NCBI GenBank assembly: GCA_035292585.1
Contig: DATDPU010000027.1
Span: forward strand, 75,740 to 139,739
Direction of reading: 5' to 3'
Length of the DNA: 64,000 bases
Source: DASSFZ01 sp035292585
GTDB taxonomy: Bacteria; Chloroflexota; Anaerolineae; Fen-1058
Below the pieces are notes generated by a model. It searched no databases, was not told the origin of the DNA, and saw only the letters and a program-made list of their open reading frames with translations. Position 1 is the first letter of the stretch. The number at the start of each line of letters is the position of its first letter. Positions 1 to 9,100 of the stretch are shown piece by piece. The translations under genes were made by a program, and so were the position numbers.

Positions 1-29
1 GTAGCCCTTCGCGGATAAAAAGGGTGATT

Positions 30-860
30 ATGGACCCGGACGCCAAACTCACGATCGACCCCGAGCTGACCCGTACCGTGCTCAAGGTGTTTTTGCGCGA
101 CGAGATTCGCAAGGTGGGCTTCGAGAAAGCGGTCATCGGCTTATCGGGCGGCATCGATAGCGCCGTCGCGTGTTACCTGGTCGCGCAGGCAATCGGCGCG
201 CACAATGTGTGGGCCGTGCGCCTGCCGTACAAAACCTCTTCCCCGGACAGTTTAGACCACGCGCAGCAGGTGATCGATGCGCTCGGCGTGCAGACCGATA
301 CGATCGAGATCACGCCGATGGTCGATCCGTTGTTCGAGCGGTTGCCGGATATGAACGACACGCGCAAGGGCAACGTGATGGCCCGCGCGCGCATGATCGT
401 GCTGTACGATCGGTCGGCAGCCGTCAAGGGATTGGTCATCGGCACGAGCAACAAGACCGAGCTCTTGTTGGGCTATGGGACGCTCTTCGGCGACATGGCG
501 GCCGCGGTAAATCCGATCGGCGATTTGTACAAGACGCAGGTGCGGGCGCTGGCGGCGCACCTGGGCGCGCCCCAGGCGATCATCGACAAGCCGCCCTCAG
601 CCGATCTATGGACCGGGCAGACCGACGAAGGCGAGCTGGGTCTGACTTACGCCGAAGTCGATCGGTTGCTGGTGATGCTCGTCGACGAGCGGTACACGCC
701 CGCCGAAGCGATCGCCGCCGGCTTCGACCAGAAACTGGTCGAGCGCGTCTGGCGTGTGGTGCGTCTCAACCACTTCAAGCGGCGCGGGCCGCTCATCGCC
801 AAGTTGAGCAACCGGACAATTGGTGTAGACTTTAATTACCTGAGGGATTGGGGGTATTAG
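30..860 (+). CDS. nadE: NAD+ synthase, ammonia-type
   Basis: Catalyses the last step of NAD+ synthesis: deamido-NAD+ is adenylylated with ATP and then amidated in the cytoplasm. The 276-residue product has the PP-loop ATPase motif SGGIDSA at residues 39-45, followed by the family stretches GTSNKTE and KPPSADLW. No N-terminal nitrilase/glutaminase domain is present, so it should use free ammonia or a separate amidotransferase. I chose ATG at 30 because AAGGGTG lies just upstream; an in-frame GTG at 24 would add two residues. The gene starts only 29 bases into the window, so upstream partners cannot be seen. Family identity is secure. Confidence 0.95.
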   Translation: MDPDAKLTIDPELTRTVLKVFLRDEIRKVGFEKAVIGLSGGIDSAVACYLVAQAIGAHNVWAVRLPYKTSSPDSLDHAQQVIDALGVQTDTIEITPMVDPLFERLPDMNDTRKGNVMARARMIVLYDRSAAVKGLVIGTSNKTELLLGYGTLFGDMAAAVNPIGDLYKTQVRALAAHLGAPQAIIDKPPSADLWTGQTDEGELGLTYAEVDRLLVMLVDERYTPAEAIAAGFDQKLVERVWRVVRLNHFKRRGPLIAKLSNRTIGVDFNYLRDWGY

Positions 861-964
861 GCCCTCACCCATCCCCACCCCAACCCTCCCCTTCCCTCTC
901 CCCAAGTTGGGGAGAGGGAAGGGGAGGGTGCCCGCGCAGCGGGCGGGAGGGGTAGAGTGAGGGC
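861..964. repeat. G/C-asymmetric inverted-repeat element
   Basis: A 104-bp element fills the gap between two genes. Its ends are GCCCTCAC and GTGAGGGC. Inside, 21-nt arms (883-903 and 909-929) are perfect reverse complements around a 5-nt loop, so RNA would form a very strong hairpin. A sequence of the same flavour occurs inside the second FemAB gene at about 8376-8412. Confidence 0.8.
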
Positions 965-975
965 ATCGAAGCGCA

Positions 976-3312
976 ATGAACTTGAACTTGCAGAACATCC
1001 CCAAAGCGCTGCAGCTCTACCTGGAAATCAGCCAGTATCCCATCCTCGCCAAGCGTATCCGCGAACGGATGCGGCGTGAAATCTTTGCGCGCGGCGTCGT
1101 CAGTCCCCACGTGTTCGATCAGGAAGTACGCGACAAAGCTATCCGCTCGCAGCAGTTGGAGGGGTTGCTCAACCCCTTCGAGCAGGAATCGACGGAGGTG
1201 TGGCAGGCGCGCACCGAGCAGATTCGCGATCACCTCACCGATTTTTACTTCGCCTACAACCTGCCCCACGATCTGTTCAAAGAGATTGTGCAGGACATCC
1301 TCTCGCAGCGCGTGCCCGCCCAGGCGGTGATCCTGTCCTTCAACCCCGAACTGGCGCCCTGGGACTTGCTCTTCGCGCAAGGCGAGGCCTACGAAAACTA
1401 TCCCCCGGACAAGCGCGCCCACATCCAGCATCACCTGCGCGAGATCATCGTCGTGTTGATCAAGGGCATGATCTCCGACCAGCTCGACTTTGTGCGCGTG
1501 GCGCGCGAATATTTCTCGGTCAAAGATTTGAAGGCGATCCACAGCCGCCGCATCGGGCGCGGCAAGATCGGCGGCAAAGCGGCCGGCATGCTGCTGGCGC
1601 ACAAGATCGTGCAGCGCCACGGCGCGGAGCACGGGATCGACGTCGAGAACATTTTTGCTATCCCCGAGTCCTACTTCATCGGTTCCGACGTCTTTTACGA
1701 CTTTCACGCGGCCAACAACCTGTTCCGCTTCATGAACCAGAAGTACAAGAGTCACGCGCGAATGGAAGCCGATTATCCACTGGCATTTGAAGCCTACGGC
1801 GGCAGCCAGCTGCCCGATGAGGTCGAATGGGAACTGGCGCGCCTGCTGGATGAGTCCGGACGCACGCCGCTGATCGTCCGTTCGTCCAGCCTGCTCGAAG
1901 ACAGCTTTGGCCGATCGTTCGCCGGCAAGTATGACAGCTTCTTTCTGCCCAATCAGGGCGCGCCCGAGGAAAACCTGCGCGCGTTGAGCAACGCGATCAA
2001 GGAAGTGTACGCCAGCGTGATCCGCCCCGAGGCGCTGATCTACCGCGAGCAGGTGGGCTTGACCGATTACGACGAGCGCATGGCGATCTTGATCCAGCGC
2101 GTCGAGGGCCGGCGTTACGGGCGCTACTTCTTCCCCGCCTTTGCCGGCGTCGGCTTCAGCCAGAACCCCTATCGTTGGAGCGCGCGCATCCGCGCCGAAG
2201 ATGGGTTACTGCGCCTGGTCACCGGATTGGGCACGCGCGCCGTCGAGCGGGTCGGCAGTGATTATCCGCGCATGGTCGCGCTCAGCCATCCCACGCTGCG
2301 CCCCGAGCATACCGTCAGCGCGTTGCGGCGCTACTCGCAGCGCCAGATGGATGTGATCGACCTGGAGGGCAACGCCTGTGTCACGCGGCCCATCGTCGAG
2401 ACGCTCGATATCAATTACCCGGCGCTGAGCGCCATCATCTCCCTCGATCAGGGTGATTACGTTCAATCCCTGGCGAGCCAGCCACTCTCACTTGACCCGC
2501 GCCAGCTGATCGTCACGTTCGATCGGCTGCTGTCGCATCCGCCGTTCATCGAGTTGATGCGCAAGATGCTGCGCATCCTGGAACAGGCGTATGGTCATGC
2601 GGTCGATACCGAGTTCGCCGGTGAAGTGACGGCCACTTATCCCCGTTTGCAGGTGAAAGTCGCGCTGCTGCAATGTCGCGCGTTGAGCCTGCGCCAAGAT
2701 GGACAACGCTACGACCTCCCCGCCAACATCCCGGTTGAGGCTGTGTTGTTCAGCGCGAACCGGCAGGTGCCCCACGGCTACGCCGCTGACATTCGCGCCA
2801 TCGTCTATGTCGATCCACGGGCCTACGCGCGCATCCCCAACCCGCATACGCGGCTGGAGATCGGCCGTGTGGTGGGCCGGCTCAACCAGGCGTTAGCCGA
2901 TCGGCGCTTCATCTTGATGGGACCGGGACGCTGGGGCACGTCGAACGTTCAGCTGGGCGTCAAAGTGACCTACGCCGATATCTACAATACCCGCGTGCTG
3001 ATCGAGCTGGCGCACGAAGACGGCGGCAGCGCCCCAGAGGTTTCCTACGGCACGCACTTTTTCCAAGACCTGGTGGAAGCGAACATCTATCCACTGCCGC
3101 TTTACCCCGATGATCCCTCCACGGTTTATCGAGAAGACTTCTTCGCGGTGGCGCCTAACCTACTGCCCGAGCTGCTGCCCGCCGACAAAGACTACGCGGC
3201 CTACATCAAAGTGATCGACGTGCCGGCGGCGAGCGGCGGCTGCACGCTGACGATCGTGATGAATGCGGAAGAGGATAAGGCGATGGGGTATCTGACGACA
3301 GGTAATCAATAA
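976..3312 (+). CDS. PEP/pyruvate-binding ATP-grasp protein
   Basis: A 778-residue cytoplasmic protein with the N-terminal nucleotide-binding domain of PEP synthase and pyruvate phosphate dikinase. About residues 190-205 carry the GGKAAGM loop, and LIVRSSSLLEDSFG with FAGKYDSFF is the family's second signature. I see no phosphohistidine swivel motif (GGxTCHAAI-like) and no PEP-binding TIM barrel, so it is probably not a complete PEP synthase. The C-terminal third (with GPGRWGTSN) is not something I can assign. Related two-part proteins are usually annotated only as PEP/pyruvate-binding domain proteins. The stop codon lies inside the direct repeat of the mobile element that follows. Confidence 0.8.
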   Translation: MNLNLQNIPKALQLYLEISQYPILAKRIRERMRREIFARGVVSPHVFDQEVRDKAIRSQQLEGLLNPFEQESTEVWQARTEQIRDHLTDFYFAYNLPHDLFKEIVQDILSQRVPAQAVILSFNPELAPWDLLFAQGEAYENYPPDKRAHIQHHLREIIVVLIKGMISDQLDFVRVAREYFSVKDLKAIHSRRIGRGKIGGKAAGMLLAHKIVQRHGAEHGIDVENIFAIPESYFIGSDVFYDFHAANNLFRFMNQKYKSHARMEADYPLAFEAYGGSQLPDEVEWELARLLDESGRTPLIVRSSSLLEDSFGRSFAGKYDSFFLPNQGAPEENLRALSNAIKEVYASVIRPEALIYREQVGLTDYDERMAILIQRVEGRRYGRYFFPAFAGVGFSQNPYRWSARIRAEDGLLRLVTGLGTRAVERVGSDYPRMVALSHPTLRPEHTVSALRRYSQRQMDVIDLEGNACVTRPIVETLDINYPALSAIISLDQGDYVQSLASQPLSLDPRQLIVTFDRLLSHPPFIELMRKMLRILEQAYGHAVDTEFAGEVTATYPRLQVKVALLQCRALSLRQDGQRYDLPANIPVEAVLFSANRQVPHGYAADIRAIVYVDPRAYARIPNPHTRLEIGRVVGRLNQALADRRFILMGPGRWGTSNVQLGVKVTYADIYNTRVLIELAHEDGGSAPEVSYGTHFFQDLVEANIYPLPLYPDDPSTVYREDFFAVAPNLLPELLPADKDYAAYIKVIDVPAASGGCTLTIVMNAEEDKAMGYLTTGNQ

Positions 3313-3448
3313 CTCACCTTACGCCGTTTGCTCCCCAACCGCGTCCCATAGGCGGTGCAGTGCTCCCGTCGCGGTCGGGTACCTGGCTGGAAACGCCCGC
3401 GCGGACGCGGGCTTCGAGCGAAGTTGAACGGCGGCGGCGTAAGGTGAG
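3313..3448. mobile_element. MITE with 7-bp target duplication
   Basis: Terminal inverted repeats CTCACCTTACGCCG (3313-3326) and CGGCGTAAGGTGAG (3435-3448) match perfectly. TCAATAA occurs on both sides (3306-3312 and 3449-3455), as expected for a target-site duplication. The 136-bp interior has no coding potential. The left duplication contains the TAA stop of the upstream gene, so insertion preserved the reading frame. Confidence 0.85.
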
Positions 3449-3455
3449 TCAATAA

Positions 3456-3787
3456 CATGGATGCGGCCTGCGCCTAGCGGCCCGCCGGCGCAAAGCGCCG
3501 GACACGGGCAAGGCTGCACTCCGGCGGCGTTTCCTATCCAAAGCCGGAAGCGCTACAAATGTTAAAGCCTTAATGAGGAATGCGGGTTTTAGCCCGCCGA
3601 TGGGGCCGCACCCCCGTTGATCGCTCCCGCCGCGAATCGCCAGGGTTCCGGCGGGGTTTCTTTAGACGGATGACGACAGACGAATGACCAACGCCAATGT
3701 TTCGTCCTTCGTCACCGGCCCTCGACGTGCAGCGGCGGGGGTTGGCCGTTCGTCTTCAGAGCTGCCAGCTGTTACAGGAGCCTCTGC
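3456..3787. other. Intergenic stretch with hairpins
   Basis: No gene is supported here. CCGGCGC/GCGCCGG (3485-3491 and 3495-3501) is a 7-bp hairpin. A CCCGCCG ... CGGCGGGGTTTCTTT arrangement near 3626-3663 could terminate plus-strand transcription, although its loop is long. A minus-strand open frame through this region continues antisense into the next gene and looks like a shadow. Confidence 0.4.
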
Positions 3788-4684
3788 ATGAAACGCGCCG
3801 TGAGCATCAGCCTGGGCAGCGCCAAGCGTGACAAGGTTGTCGAGGTCGAGTTGCTGGGGGAACGGGTGCGCATCGAGCGCATCGGCGCCGATGGCGATAT
3901 CGCGAAAGCGGCGGCGCTGTTTGCCGAACTCGACGGTCAGGTGGAGGCCTTCGGCGTCGGCGGGATCGACCTGGGCGAGCACACGCCGTGGAAGTTCTAT
4001 CCCCTGCACGACGCGCAGCGCATGGTCCGACACGTCAAGCGCACGCCGATGGTCGACGGCGGCGGCTTGAAGATGACGCTCGAAGCGCGCGTGATGCAGC
4101 ACGTCGAGCGCGAGTTGGGCGCGGAGCTTCAGCCCAAGACCGCGCTGCTCGTCGCCGCGATCACGCGCTACGGCATGACGCTCTCGTTCGCCCAAGCCGG
4201 TTACGAGTGCGTGTTCGGCGACTTGATGTTCGCGCTCGGCCTGCCAATCCCGATCCGGGGACTGACCGCGCTGCGCCGGCTGGCGAAGCTACTGCTGCCG
4301 ATCATCGGGCGTCTGCCGATCGAGCAGTTATATCCAACCGGCGACAAGCAAGAGAAGAACGCGCCGAAGTTCGAGAAGTATTATCGGTGGGCCAGCGTCA
4401 CCGCCGGCGATTTCTTGTACGTGAAGCAGCACCTGCCGCTGCGCATGGACGGCAAAGTGATCGTCACTAACACGACCACCGCCGCCGATGTCGAGCTGCT
4501 GCGCGAGCGCGGCGTGAAATACCTGGTCACCACCACGCCGGTGTTCGATGGTCGCTCGTTCGGCACGAATATGCTGGAGGCCGCGCTCGTCGCCGTGTGT
4601 GGCAAAGGCCGCCCGCTCACGCACGCCGAGCTGGACGCGCTGATCGACCAGCTCAATCTGAAGCCGCAGATTCAGAGGCTCTGA
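3788..4684 (+). CDS. Quinate 5-dehydrogenase-like protein
   Basis: A 298-residue protein opening MKRAVSISLGSAKRDKVVEV. It resembles proteins annotated in Chloroflexota and Firmicutes as quinate 5-dehydrogenase or quinate/shikimate dehydrogenase. I recall that label from family resemblance and see no diagnostic catalytic motif, so the reaction is uncertain. The segment FGVGGIDLGEHTPWKFYPLHDAQRM and the C-terminal VTTTPVFDGRSFGTNMLEA look conserved rather than random. Codon use matches the neighbours. An AGGAG sequence (GTTACAGGAGCC) precedes the ATG. It has no signal peptide and is probably cytoplasmic. Confidence 0.55.
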   Translation: MKRAVSISLGSAKRDKVVEVELLGERVRIERIGADGDIAKAAALFAELDGQVEAFGVGGIDLGEHTPWKFYPLHDAQRMVRHVKRTPMVDGGGLKMTLEARVMQHVERELGAELQPKTALLVAAITRYGMTLSFAQAGYECVFGDLMFALGLPIPIRGLTALRRLAKLLLPIIGRLPIEQLYPTGDKQEKNAPKFEKYYRWASVTAGDFLYVKQHLPLRMDGKVIVTNTTTAADVELLRERGVKYLVTTTPVFDGRSFGTNMLEAALVAVCGKGRPLTHAELDALIDQLNLKPQIQRL

Positions 4685-4692
4685 AGTTTCAA

Positions 4693-4779
4693 GACTTACG
4701 CAGCTGCATGTTGCTGCCGCAGTTGTACTGCGGCAGCTGAGGCGGCGGCAGTGCAACTGCCGCGCCAACTGCGTAAGTC
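4693..4779. repeat. Small inverted-repeat element, family B copy 1
   Basis: The ends GACTTACGCAG (4693-4703) and CTGCGTAAGTC (4769-4779) are exact reverse complements. The interior is itself made of CTGCCGCAGTTG-type palindromes. A near-identical copy lies in the same orientation at 44153-44243, so this is a dispersed non-coding repeat, probably a MITE. Confidence 0.85.
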
Positions 4780-4852
4780 CTGGTTTGAAATTAGAGAGTG
4801 GAGATTAGCGAGCCGCAATCTTTAATCTCCAATCTCCAACTGCCAGGTCTTT

Positions 4853-5626
4853 ATGGACGCCATTGTGATCGCCGGGCACACCCCCGGTAAAACCGATGCG
4901 CTGTTGACGTACGCCGGCGTCGAAAACAAGGCGCTGATCCCGATCGCCGGCAAGCCGATGATCAAATGGGTGACCGATGCGCTGGTCGGGTCGGGTTACG
5001 TCGAGCGGCTGATCCTCGTCGGCTTCGACAACACGGGCGGCATCGACTTTGGGCCGAAGCCGGTCGTGTGCGTGCCCGATCAAGGTCGGCTGCTCAAAAA
5101 CGTGTGGGCCGGCGCGCGGCGCGCCTTGCAGGACACGACCCGGCGCGACCGCATGCTGATCTGCGCCTGCGATATCCCGCTGATCACCACCGCGATCGTA
5201 GATGACCACGTTGCGACGATGCTGGAGACGCAGCACGACTTGTACTACACCCTCATCGATCGGGCGACGATGCTGACGCGCTTCCCGACCTCGCGCCGCA
5301 GCTACACCCACCTGCGCGACGGCGCGTTCTGCGGCGGCGATTTGAACATGGCCGGCGCGCGCGCGATCGAGACCAACCAGCAGTTGTGGGACGATCTGCT
5401 CGAAGCGCGCAAGAGCGCGTTGCGCCAGGCCCAGCGGGTCGGGTTTTGGACGCTGTTTCAGCTCGCCACGCGGACGCTCTCGATCGAAGCGGGCGAGCGG
5501 CGCGCGGAAAAGATTCTGGGCATCCAGTGCCGGGTCGTGCGCTCGCCGCACGCCGAAATCGGCATGGATGTCGATAAGCCGTTTCAACTGGATATCGTGC
5601 GCGCGGAATTGGGAGATGAGCGCTGA
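4853..5626 (+). CDS. MobA-like nucleotidyltransferase
   Basis: A 257-residue protein with a Rossmann-type NTP transferase fold. It opens with IVIAGHTPGKTDALL and PIAGKPMIKWV, in the positions where MobA and sugar-nucleotide pyrophosphorylases bind NTP. CACDIPLIT supplies the metal-binding Asp typical of the family. The substrate is not evident. The PAP2 phosphatase gene starts 6 nt downstream, so the two are probably cotranscribed, and a role in lipid-linked or cell-wall sugar activation is possible. It could equally be molybdenum cofactor guanylyltransferase-like; no other cofactor gene is nearby. Confidence 0.75.
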   Translation: MDAIVIAGHTPGKTDALLTYAGVENKALIPIAGKPMIKWVTDALVGSGYVERLILVGFDNTGGIDFGPKPVVCVPDQGRLLKNVWAGARRALQDTTRRDRMLICACDIPLITTAIVDDHVATMLETQHDLYYTLIDRATMLTRFPTSRRSYTHLRDGAFCGGDLNMAGARAIETNQQLWDDLLEARKSALRQAQRVGFWTLFQLATRTLSIEAGERRAEKILGIQCRVVRSPHAEIGMDVDKPFQLDIVRAELGDER

Positions 5627-5632
5627 GAGTGA

Positions 5633-6130
5633 GTGGTGCTCGATAAGCTGCTCGCGCTCGATCACGCCTGGTCGGCCCGCCTGACGCTCCGTCGGGCGGG
5701 TTTGTTGCGGGGCGCTTTGCAACTCATCGCGCATACGGGCGATAGTTGGGTGTGGCTCGGAGCGGGTCTCGGCTTGTGGGCGCTGAATCAACCCGAGCTG
5801 GCGTTGCGCGACGAACTCACCGTCCTCACCTTGATCGTTCTCATTGCGGCGCTCAAGTTCGCCTTTCGTCGCCGCCGCCCCACCGGCCAGCGCGGCAAGC
5901 TGTACCTGGAACTCGACGCGCACTCGTTCCCCTCCGGGCACGCGGCGCGCGCCGCCGCGCTCGCCATTACGTTCGGCGCGTTGAACCCGGCGCTTGGAAT
6001 CGGCTTGGGGATTTGGGCCGTGCTCGTGTCACTCGCGCGGGTGGCTTTGGGGATTCACTATCTGTCAGACGTGACGTTTGGGGCAGCGGTGGGAATCGGG
6101 GTTGGGGTCATCCTCGTCGCCGTGTTGTAG
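5633..6130 (+). CDS. PAP2-family membrane phosphatase
   Basis: A 165-residue protein with several hydrophobic helices and the three PAP2 signature blocks: KFAFRRRRPTG (KX6RP), HSFPSGHAAR (PSGH) and SLARVALGIHYLSDV (SRX5HX3D-like). Members dephosphorylate phosphatidic acid, undecaprenyl pyrophosphate or related lipids at the membrane. I take GTG at 5633 as the start; the frame begins just after the preceding gene's stop, suggesting translational coupling. A role in recycling a lipid carrier would fit the neighbouring nucleotidyltransferase but is inference. Confidence 0.85.
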   Translation: MVLDKLLALDHAWSARLTLRRAGLLRGALQLIAHTGDSWVWLGAGLGLWALNQPELALRDELTVLTLIVLIAALKFAFRRRRPTGQRGKLYLELDAHSFPSGHAARAAALAITFGALNPALGIGLGIWAVLVSLARVALGIHYLSDVTFGAAVGIGVGVILVAVL

Positions 6131-6186
6131 ATCAGCCAACTGACGAACCCTCAAACTAACTGTGCGCCTTTGCGGTTAAATCAGAC

Positions 6187-6855
6187 CTATCCTTTCGCGT
6201 CCGGTTCAGTCGAACTCAGCGGCGGCCGGCGCGCCGGGATCAGCGATCGGATCAGCAACACCACGCCCGCGCCAATGAACACAAACGGCCACACTTGTGG
6301 ATCGCCAGAGGCCAGCACCACCAACCCGATTGCGCTGAGGATGAGCGCAGGATACCAGGCCCAACCCATCCCCGACTGGCCGATCGTGCGCAAGCGCACC
6401 AACCCGAAGGTGATACCCAAGCCGAGAAAGAAGATGCCGCCCACGGCCTGGCCGCTCAAGCGCGTCTCGGATAGCAGCGGCATGCTTGCCAATACCGTGA
6501 TCACACCTGCCGGGATGATGGCCCACCAATTGGCGCGGCGGATCAGCGCCACGATCCAGAACGGCAGCGCGATGCTGCTCAAGAACACACTGCCCACCAG
6601 GTTGCCGGAGGCTGTCGTGCTCTCCGAGAGATAAATCACCGCGGCCATGCCGAGCAAGACGAAGCCGGGAAACAGCGCCCCCCACAACGACCAGTTGGTC
6701 AGCGCGGTGAGCAAGAACAACACGCCCAACCCGCCGCAGGCCCACACCCAGAACGAGAACGAGACGCGCAGCCAGCCCTGATTTTGGGCGAAGAGCAGCA
6801 CGCCGAGCACAATGAGCGTCAAGCCCCACACCAGCGCGCCACGTGAGATACGCAT
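6187..6855 (-). CDS. Hypothetical polytopic membrane protein
   Basis: A 222-residue protein, mostly hydrophobic, with about seven predicted membrane helices in closely spaced pairs. It begins MRISRGALVWGLTLIVLGVL, which resembles small LiaI/LiaF-like or DUF5668-type membrane proteins, but I cannot assign a function. The C-terminus is short and polar. It is transcribed opposite to the genes on both sides and shares its upstream region with the leaderless FemAB gene. Confidence 0.75.
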   Translation of the reverse strand: MRISRGALVWGLTLIVLGVLLFAQNQGWLRVSFSFWVWACGGLGVLFLLTALTNWSLWGALFPGFVLLGMAAVIYLSESTTASGNLVGSVFLSSIALPFWIVALIRRANWWAIIPAGVITVLASMPLLSETRLSGQAVGGIFFLGLGITFGLVRLRTIGQSGMGWAWYPALILSAIGLVVLASGDPQVWPFVFIGAGVVLLIRSLIPARRPPLSSTEPDAKG

Positions 6856-6945
6856 GCCTGGCCTCCAAGCCGAATGAGTGGATCGAGCTGGATTGTAGCA
6901 TCACGACTATGGGCAGTCAAACGGCGCGCGAAATCCTCCACATGC

Positions 6946-6960
6946 TATAATGGCGCGGCC
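6946..6960 (+). promoter_or_regulatory. -10 box implying leaderless transcript
   Basis: A consensus TATAAT (6946-6951) ends only nine bases before the ATG of the next gene. Transcription from it would start at or within a base or two of that ATG, giving an mRNA with no leader. No good -35 box is visible. Confidence 0.55.
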
Positions 6961-7992
6961 ATGTCCTCTCTGCGAGTGATCACCCCCCGCGCGGCCGAGT
7001 GGGACGCTTTCCTCGCCGCCCGGCCCGATGCGCATATCTTGCAGACTTCGGCCTGGGGCGAATTGAAGTCACGCTTCGGTTGGTCGGCCGAGCGCATCGC
7101 CGTGTTATCCGGCGAGCGAATCGCAGCGGGCGCATCGGTCTTGTTCCGCAGGCTGCCGCTGCGGCTGGGTACGCTGGCCTACATCCCCAAAGGCCCGATC
7201 ATCGATCTCGACGACGGCGAATTGACCGCGACACTGCTCGCCGGCCTCGACCGACTGTGCCGGAGCCGGCGCGCCCTCCTGCTCAAGCTCGAACCCGACG
7301 CGCTCGACGCGCAGCCCTTCGCCCGATTCGGTTTTCGCCCCAGCCCGCACGCCATTCAGCCGCCGCGCACGATCGTCATCGACATCGCGCGAGGCGAAGA
7401 TGACCTCCTTGCCGCGATGCATCCCAAGACGCGCTACAACATCCGGCTGGCGAGCAAAAAAGGTGTCACCGTGCGTGCGGCGGTTCGCGCCGACTTGCCC
7501 GCCTTCAACGCGCTGATGCAAGCCACCGGCGCGCGCGATGGCTTCGCCGTGCATGCGCCCGCCTACTATGAATGGGCCTTCGATCTCTTCGCGCCGGCTA
7601 GTCAGGCGCAGCTCTTCCTCGCCGAAGTCGCAGGACAAATGATCGCCGGGCTGTTCGCCTTCGCGCACGGCCAGCGCGCGTGGTACTTCTACGGCGCGTC
7701 GGGCGAGGCGCACCGCGAATACATGCCGAATCACGCTTTGCAGTGGCACGCGATCCGCTGGGCCAAATCGATCGGCTGCTGCGAATACGATCTGTGGGGC
7801 ATCCCCGACGCCGACGAAGCGACGCTCGAAGCCGAGTATCTCCACCGGCGCGACGACCTGTGGGGCGTGTATCGCTTCAAACGCGGCTTCGGCGGCAGCG
7901 TCGTGCGCTTCGCCGGGGCGTGGGATCGGGTTCATAATCCGTTGCTGTATCGCATCTATCTTCTCGCGCTGAAGTATCGAGGGGTGGAATGA
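6961..7992 (+). CDS. FemAB-family peptidyltransferase, copy 1
   Basis: A 343-residue member of the FemA/FemX family, a double GNAT fold that adds amino acids from aminoacyl-tRNA to the peptidoglycan interpeptide bridge or related acceptors. The conserved HPKTRYNIRLASKKGV block and the C-terminal LWGVYRFKRGFGG segment are characteristic. The ATG at 6961 is preferred over an upstream in-frame start because the product then opens with the normal family N-terminus and a -10 box sits immediately before it. A second copy follows 30 bp downstream in the same orientation, clearly an old tandem duplication. Confidence 0.88.
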   Translation: MSSLRVITPRAAEWDAFLAARPDAHILQTSAWGELKSRFGWSAERIAVLSGERIAAGASVLFRRLPLRLGTLAYIPKGPIIDLDDGELTATLLAGLDRLCRSRRALLLKLEPDALDAQPFARFGFRPSPHAIQPPRTIVIDIARGEDDLLAAMHPKTRYNIRLASKKGVTVRAAVRADLPAFNALMQATGARDGFAVHAPAYYEWAFDLFAPASQAQLFLAEVAGQMIAGLFAFAHGQRAWYFYGASGEAHREYMPNHALQWHAIRWAKSIGCCEYDLWGIPDADEATLEAEYLHRRDDLWGVYRFKRGFGGSVVRFAGAWDRVHNPLLYRIYLLALKYRGVE

Positions 7993-8022
7993 AACAGGTA
8001 CACAGGTAGCAGGTAGAGCCGG

Positions 8023-9096
8023 ATGAACGTCAGATCAGTAGACGATCGCGATGAGTGGAACTCGCTACTTGCTTCCCTGTCTACCTCGCACGTCCTTCAA
8101 ACGTGGGAGTGGGGACAATTCAAAGGCCGTTGGGGTTGGTCGCCGCGCTACTTGTTGTTTGAAGATAACGATCGGCCGCGTGCAGCCGCCCTGCTTTTGC
8201 GAAGGACGTTGCCCCGGCTCGGTCTCGGCGTGTTGTACGCGCCGAAAGGCCCGGCGCTTGATTACACGGATGCGGCGTGCCTTGAAGCCGTGCTGGCCGA
8301 ACTCGAATCGATCGCGCAGCGCGAGCGGGCGATCTTCGTCAAGATCGATCCCGATGTCCCCGCCCCCGCCCTTCACTCTCCCCCGTTCTACGGGGAAGGG
8401 TCGGGGTGGGGGCCATTGACCCGGCGCGGCTGGCGCTTCTCATCCGAGCAGATTCAGTTTCGCAACACCGTCCTGCTCGACCTGACGCCGACGGAGGAGG
8501 AGCTGCTGGCGGCAATGAAGCCGAAGACGCGCTACAACATCCGGCTGGCGAGCAAGAAAGGTGTAGCCGTGCGGAGGGGCGAAAGCGGGGACATCGAGCA
8601 ATTGTATGCCATGTACGCCGAGACCGCGCAGCGCGACGGTTTCATCATCCGCCCGCTCGATTACTATCGCGATGCCTGGTCGTCGTTCATGGCGGCGGGC
8701 CTGGCGCAACCGCTCATCGCCGAGGCAGCGGGCGAGCCGGTCGCCGGGTTGATCCTATTCCATTTCGGTGCGCGCGCCTGGTACGTGTACGGCATGTCGC
8801 GCGACCTGCATCGCGACAGGATGCCGAGCTACTTGCTCCAGTGGGAGGCGATCCGCTGGGCGAAGGCGCACGGCTGCACGATTTACGATTGGTGGGGCGC
8901 GCCCGACGAGTTGACTGAATCCGACCCGATGTGGGGCGTGTATCGCTTCAAAGAAGGTTTCGGCGGCAGGTTCGCGCCGCACATCGGCGCATACGATTTC
9001 GCCCCGTCGAAGTTGTGGTACTGGGTTTACACCGGCGCGATGCCGCGCGTGCTGGCGTTGATGCGGCGACGACACCGGCGTAACGTTGGATTGTAG
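8023..9096 (+). CDS. FemAB-family peptidyltransferase, copy 2
   Basis: A 357-residue paralogue of the preceding gene, sharing PKTRYNIRLASKKGV and MWGVYRFKEGFGG. Compared with copy 1 it carries about 15 extra residues around HSPPFYGEGSGWG, encoded at about 8376-8415. This DNA resembles the G/C-asymmetric repeat at 861-964 and looks like an in-frame repeat insertion between the two sub-domains. The frame is otherwise intact. The paired paralogues may act as successive ligases, as FemA and FemB do in staphylococci, but the acceptor here is unknown. Confidence 0.87.
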   Translation: MNVRSVDDRDEWNSLLASLSTSHVLQTWEWGQFKGRWGWSPRYLLFEDNDRPRAAALLLRRTLPRLGLGVLYAPKGPALDYTDAACLEAVLAELESIAQRERAIFVKIDPDVPAPALHSPPFYGEGSGWGPLTRRGWRFSSEQIQFRNTVLLDLTPTEEELLAAMKPKTRYNIRLASKKGVAVRRGESGDIEQLYAMYAETAQRDGFIIRPLDYYRDAWSSFMAAGLAQPLIAEAAGEPVAGLILFHFGARAWYVYGMSRDLHRDRMPSYLLQWEAIRWAKAHGCTIYDWWGAPDELTESDPMWGVYRFKEGFGGRFAPHIGAYDFAPSKLWYWVYTGAMPRVLALMRRRHRRNVGL

Positions 9097-9100
9097 TGCT

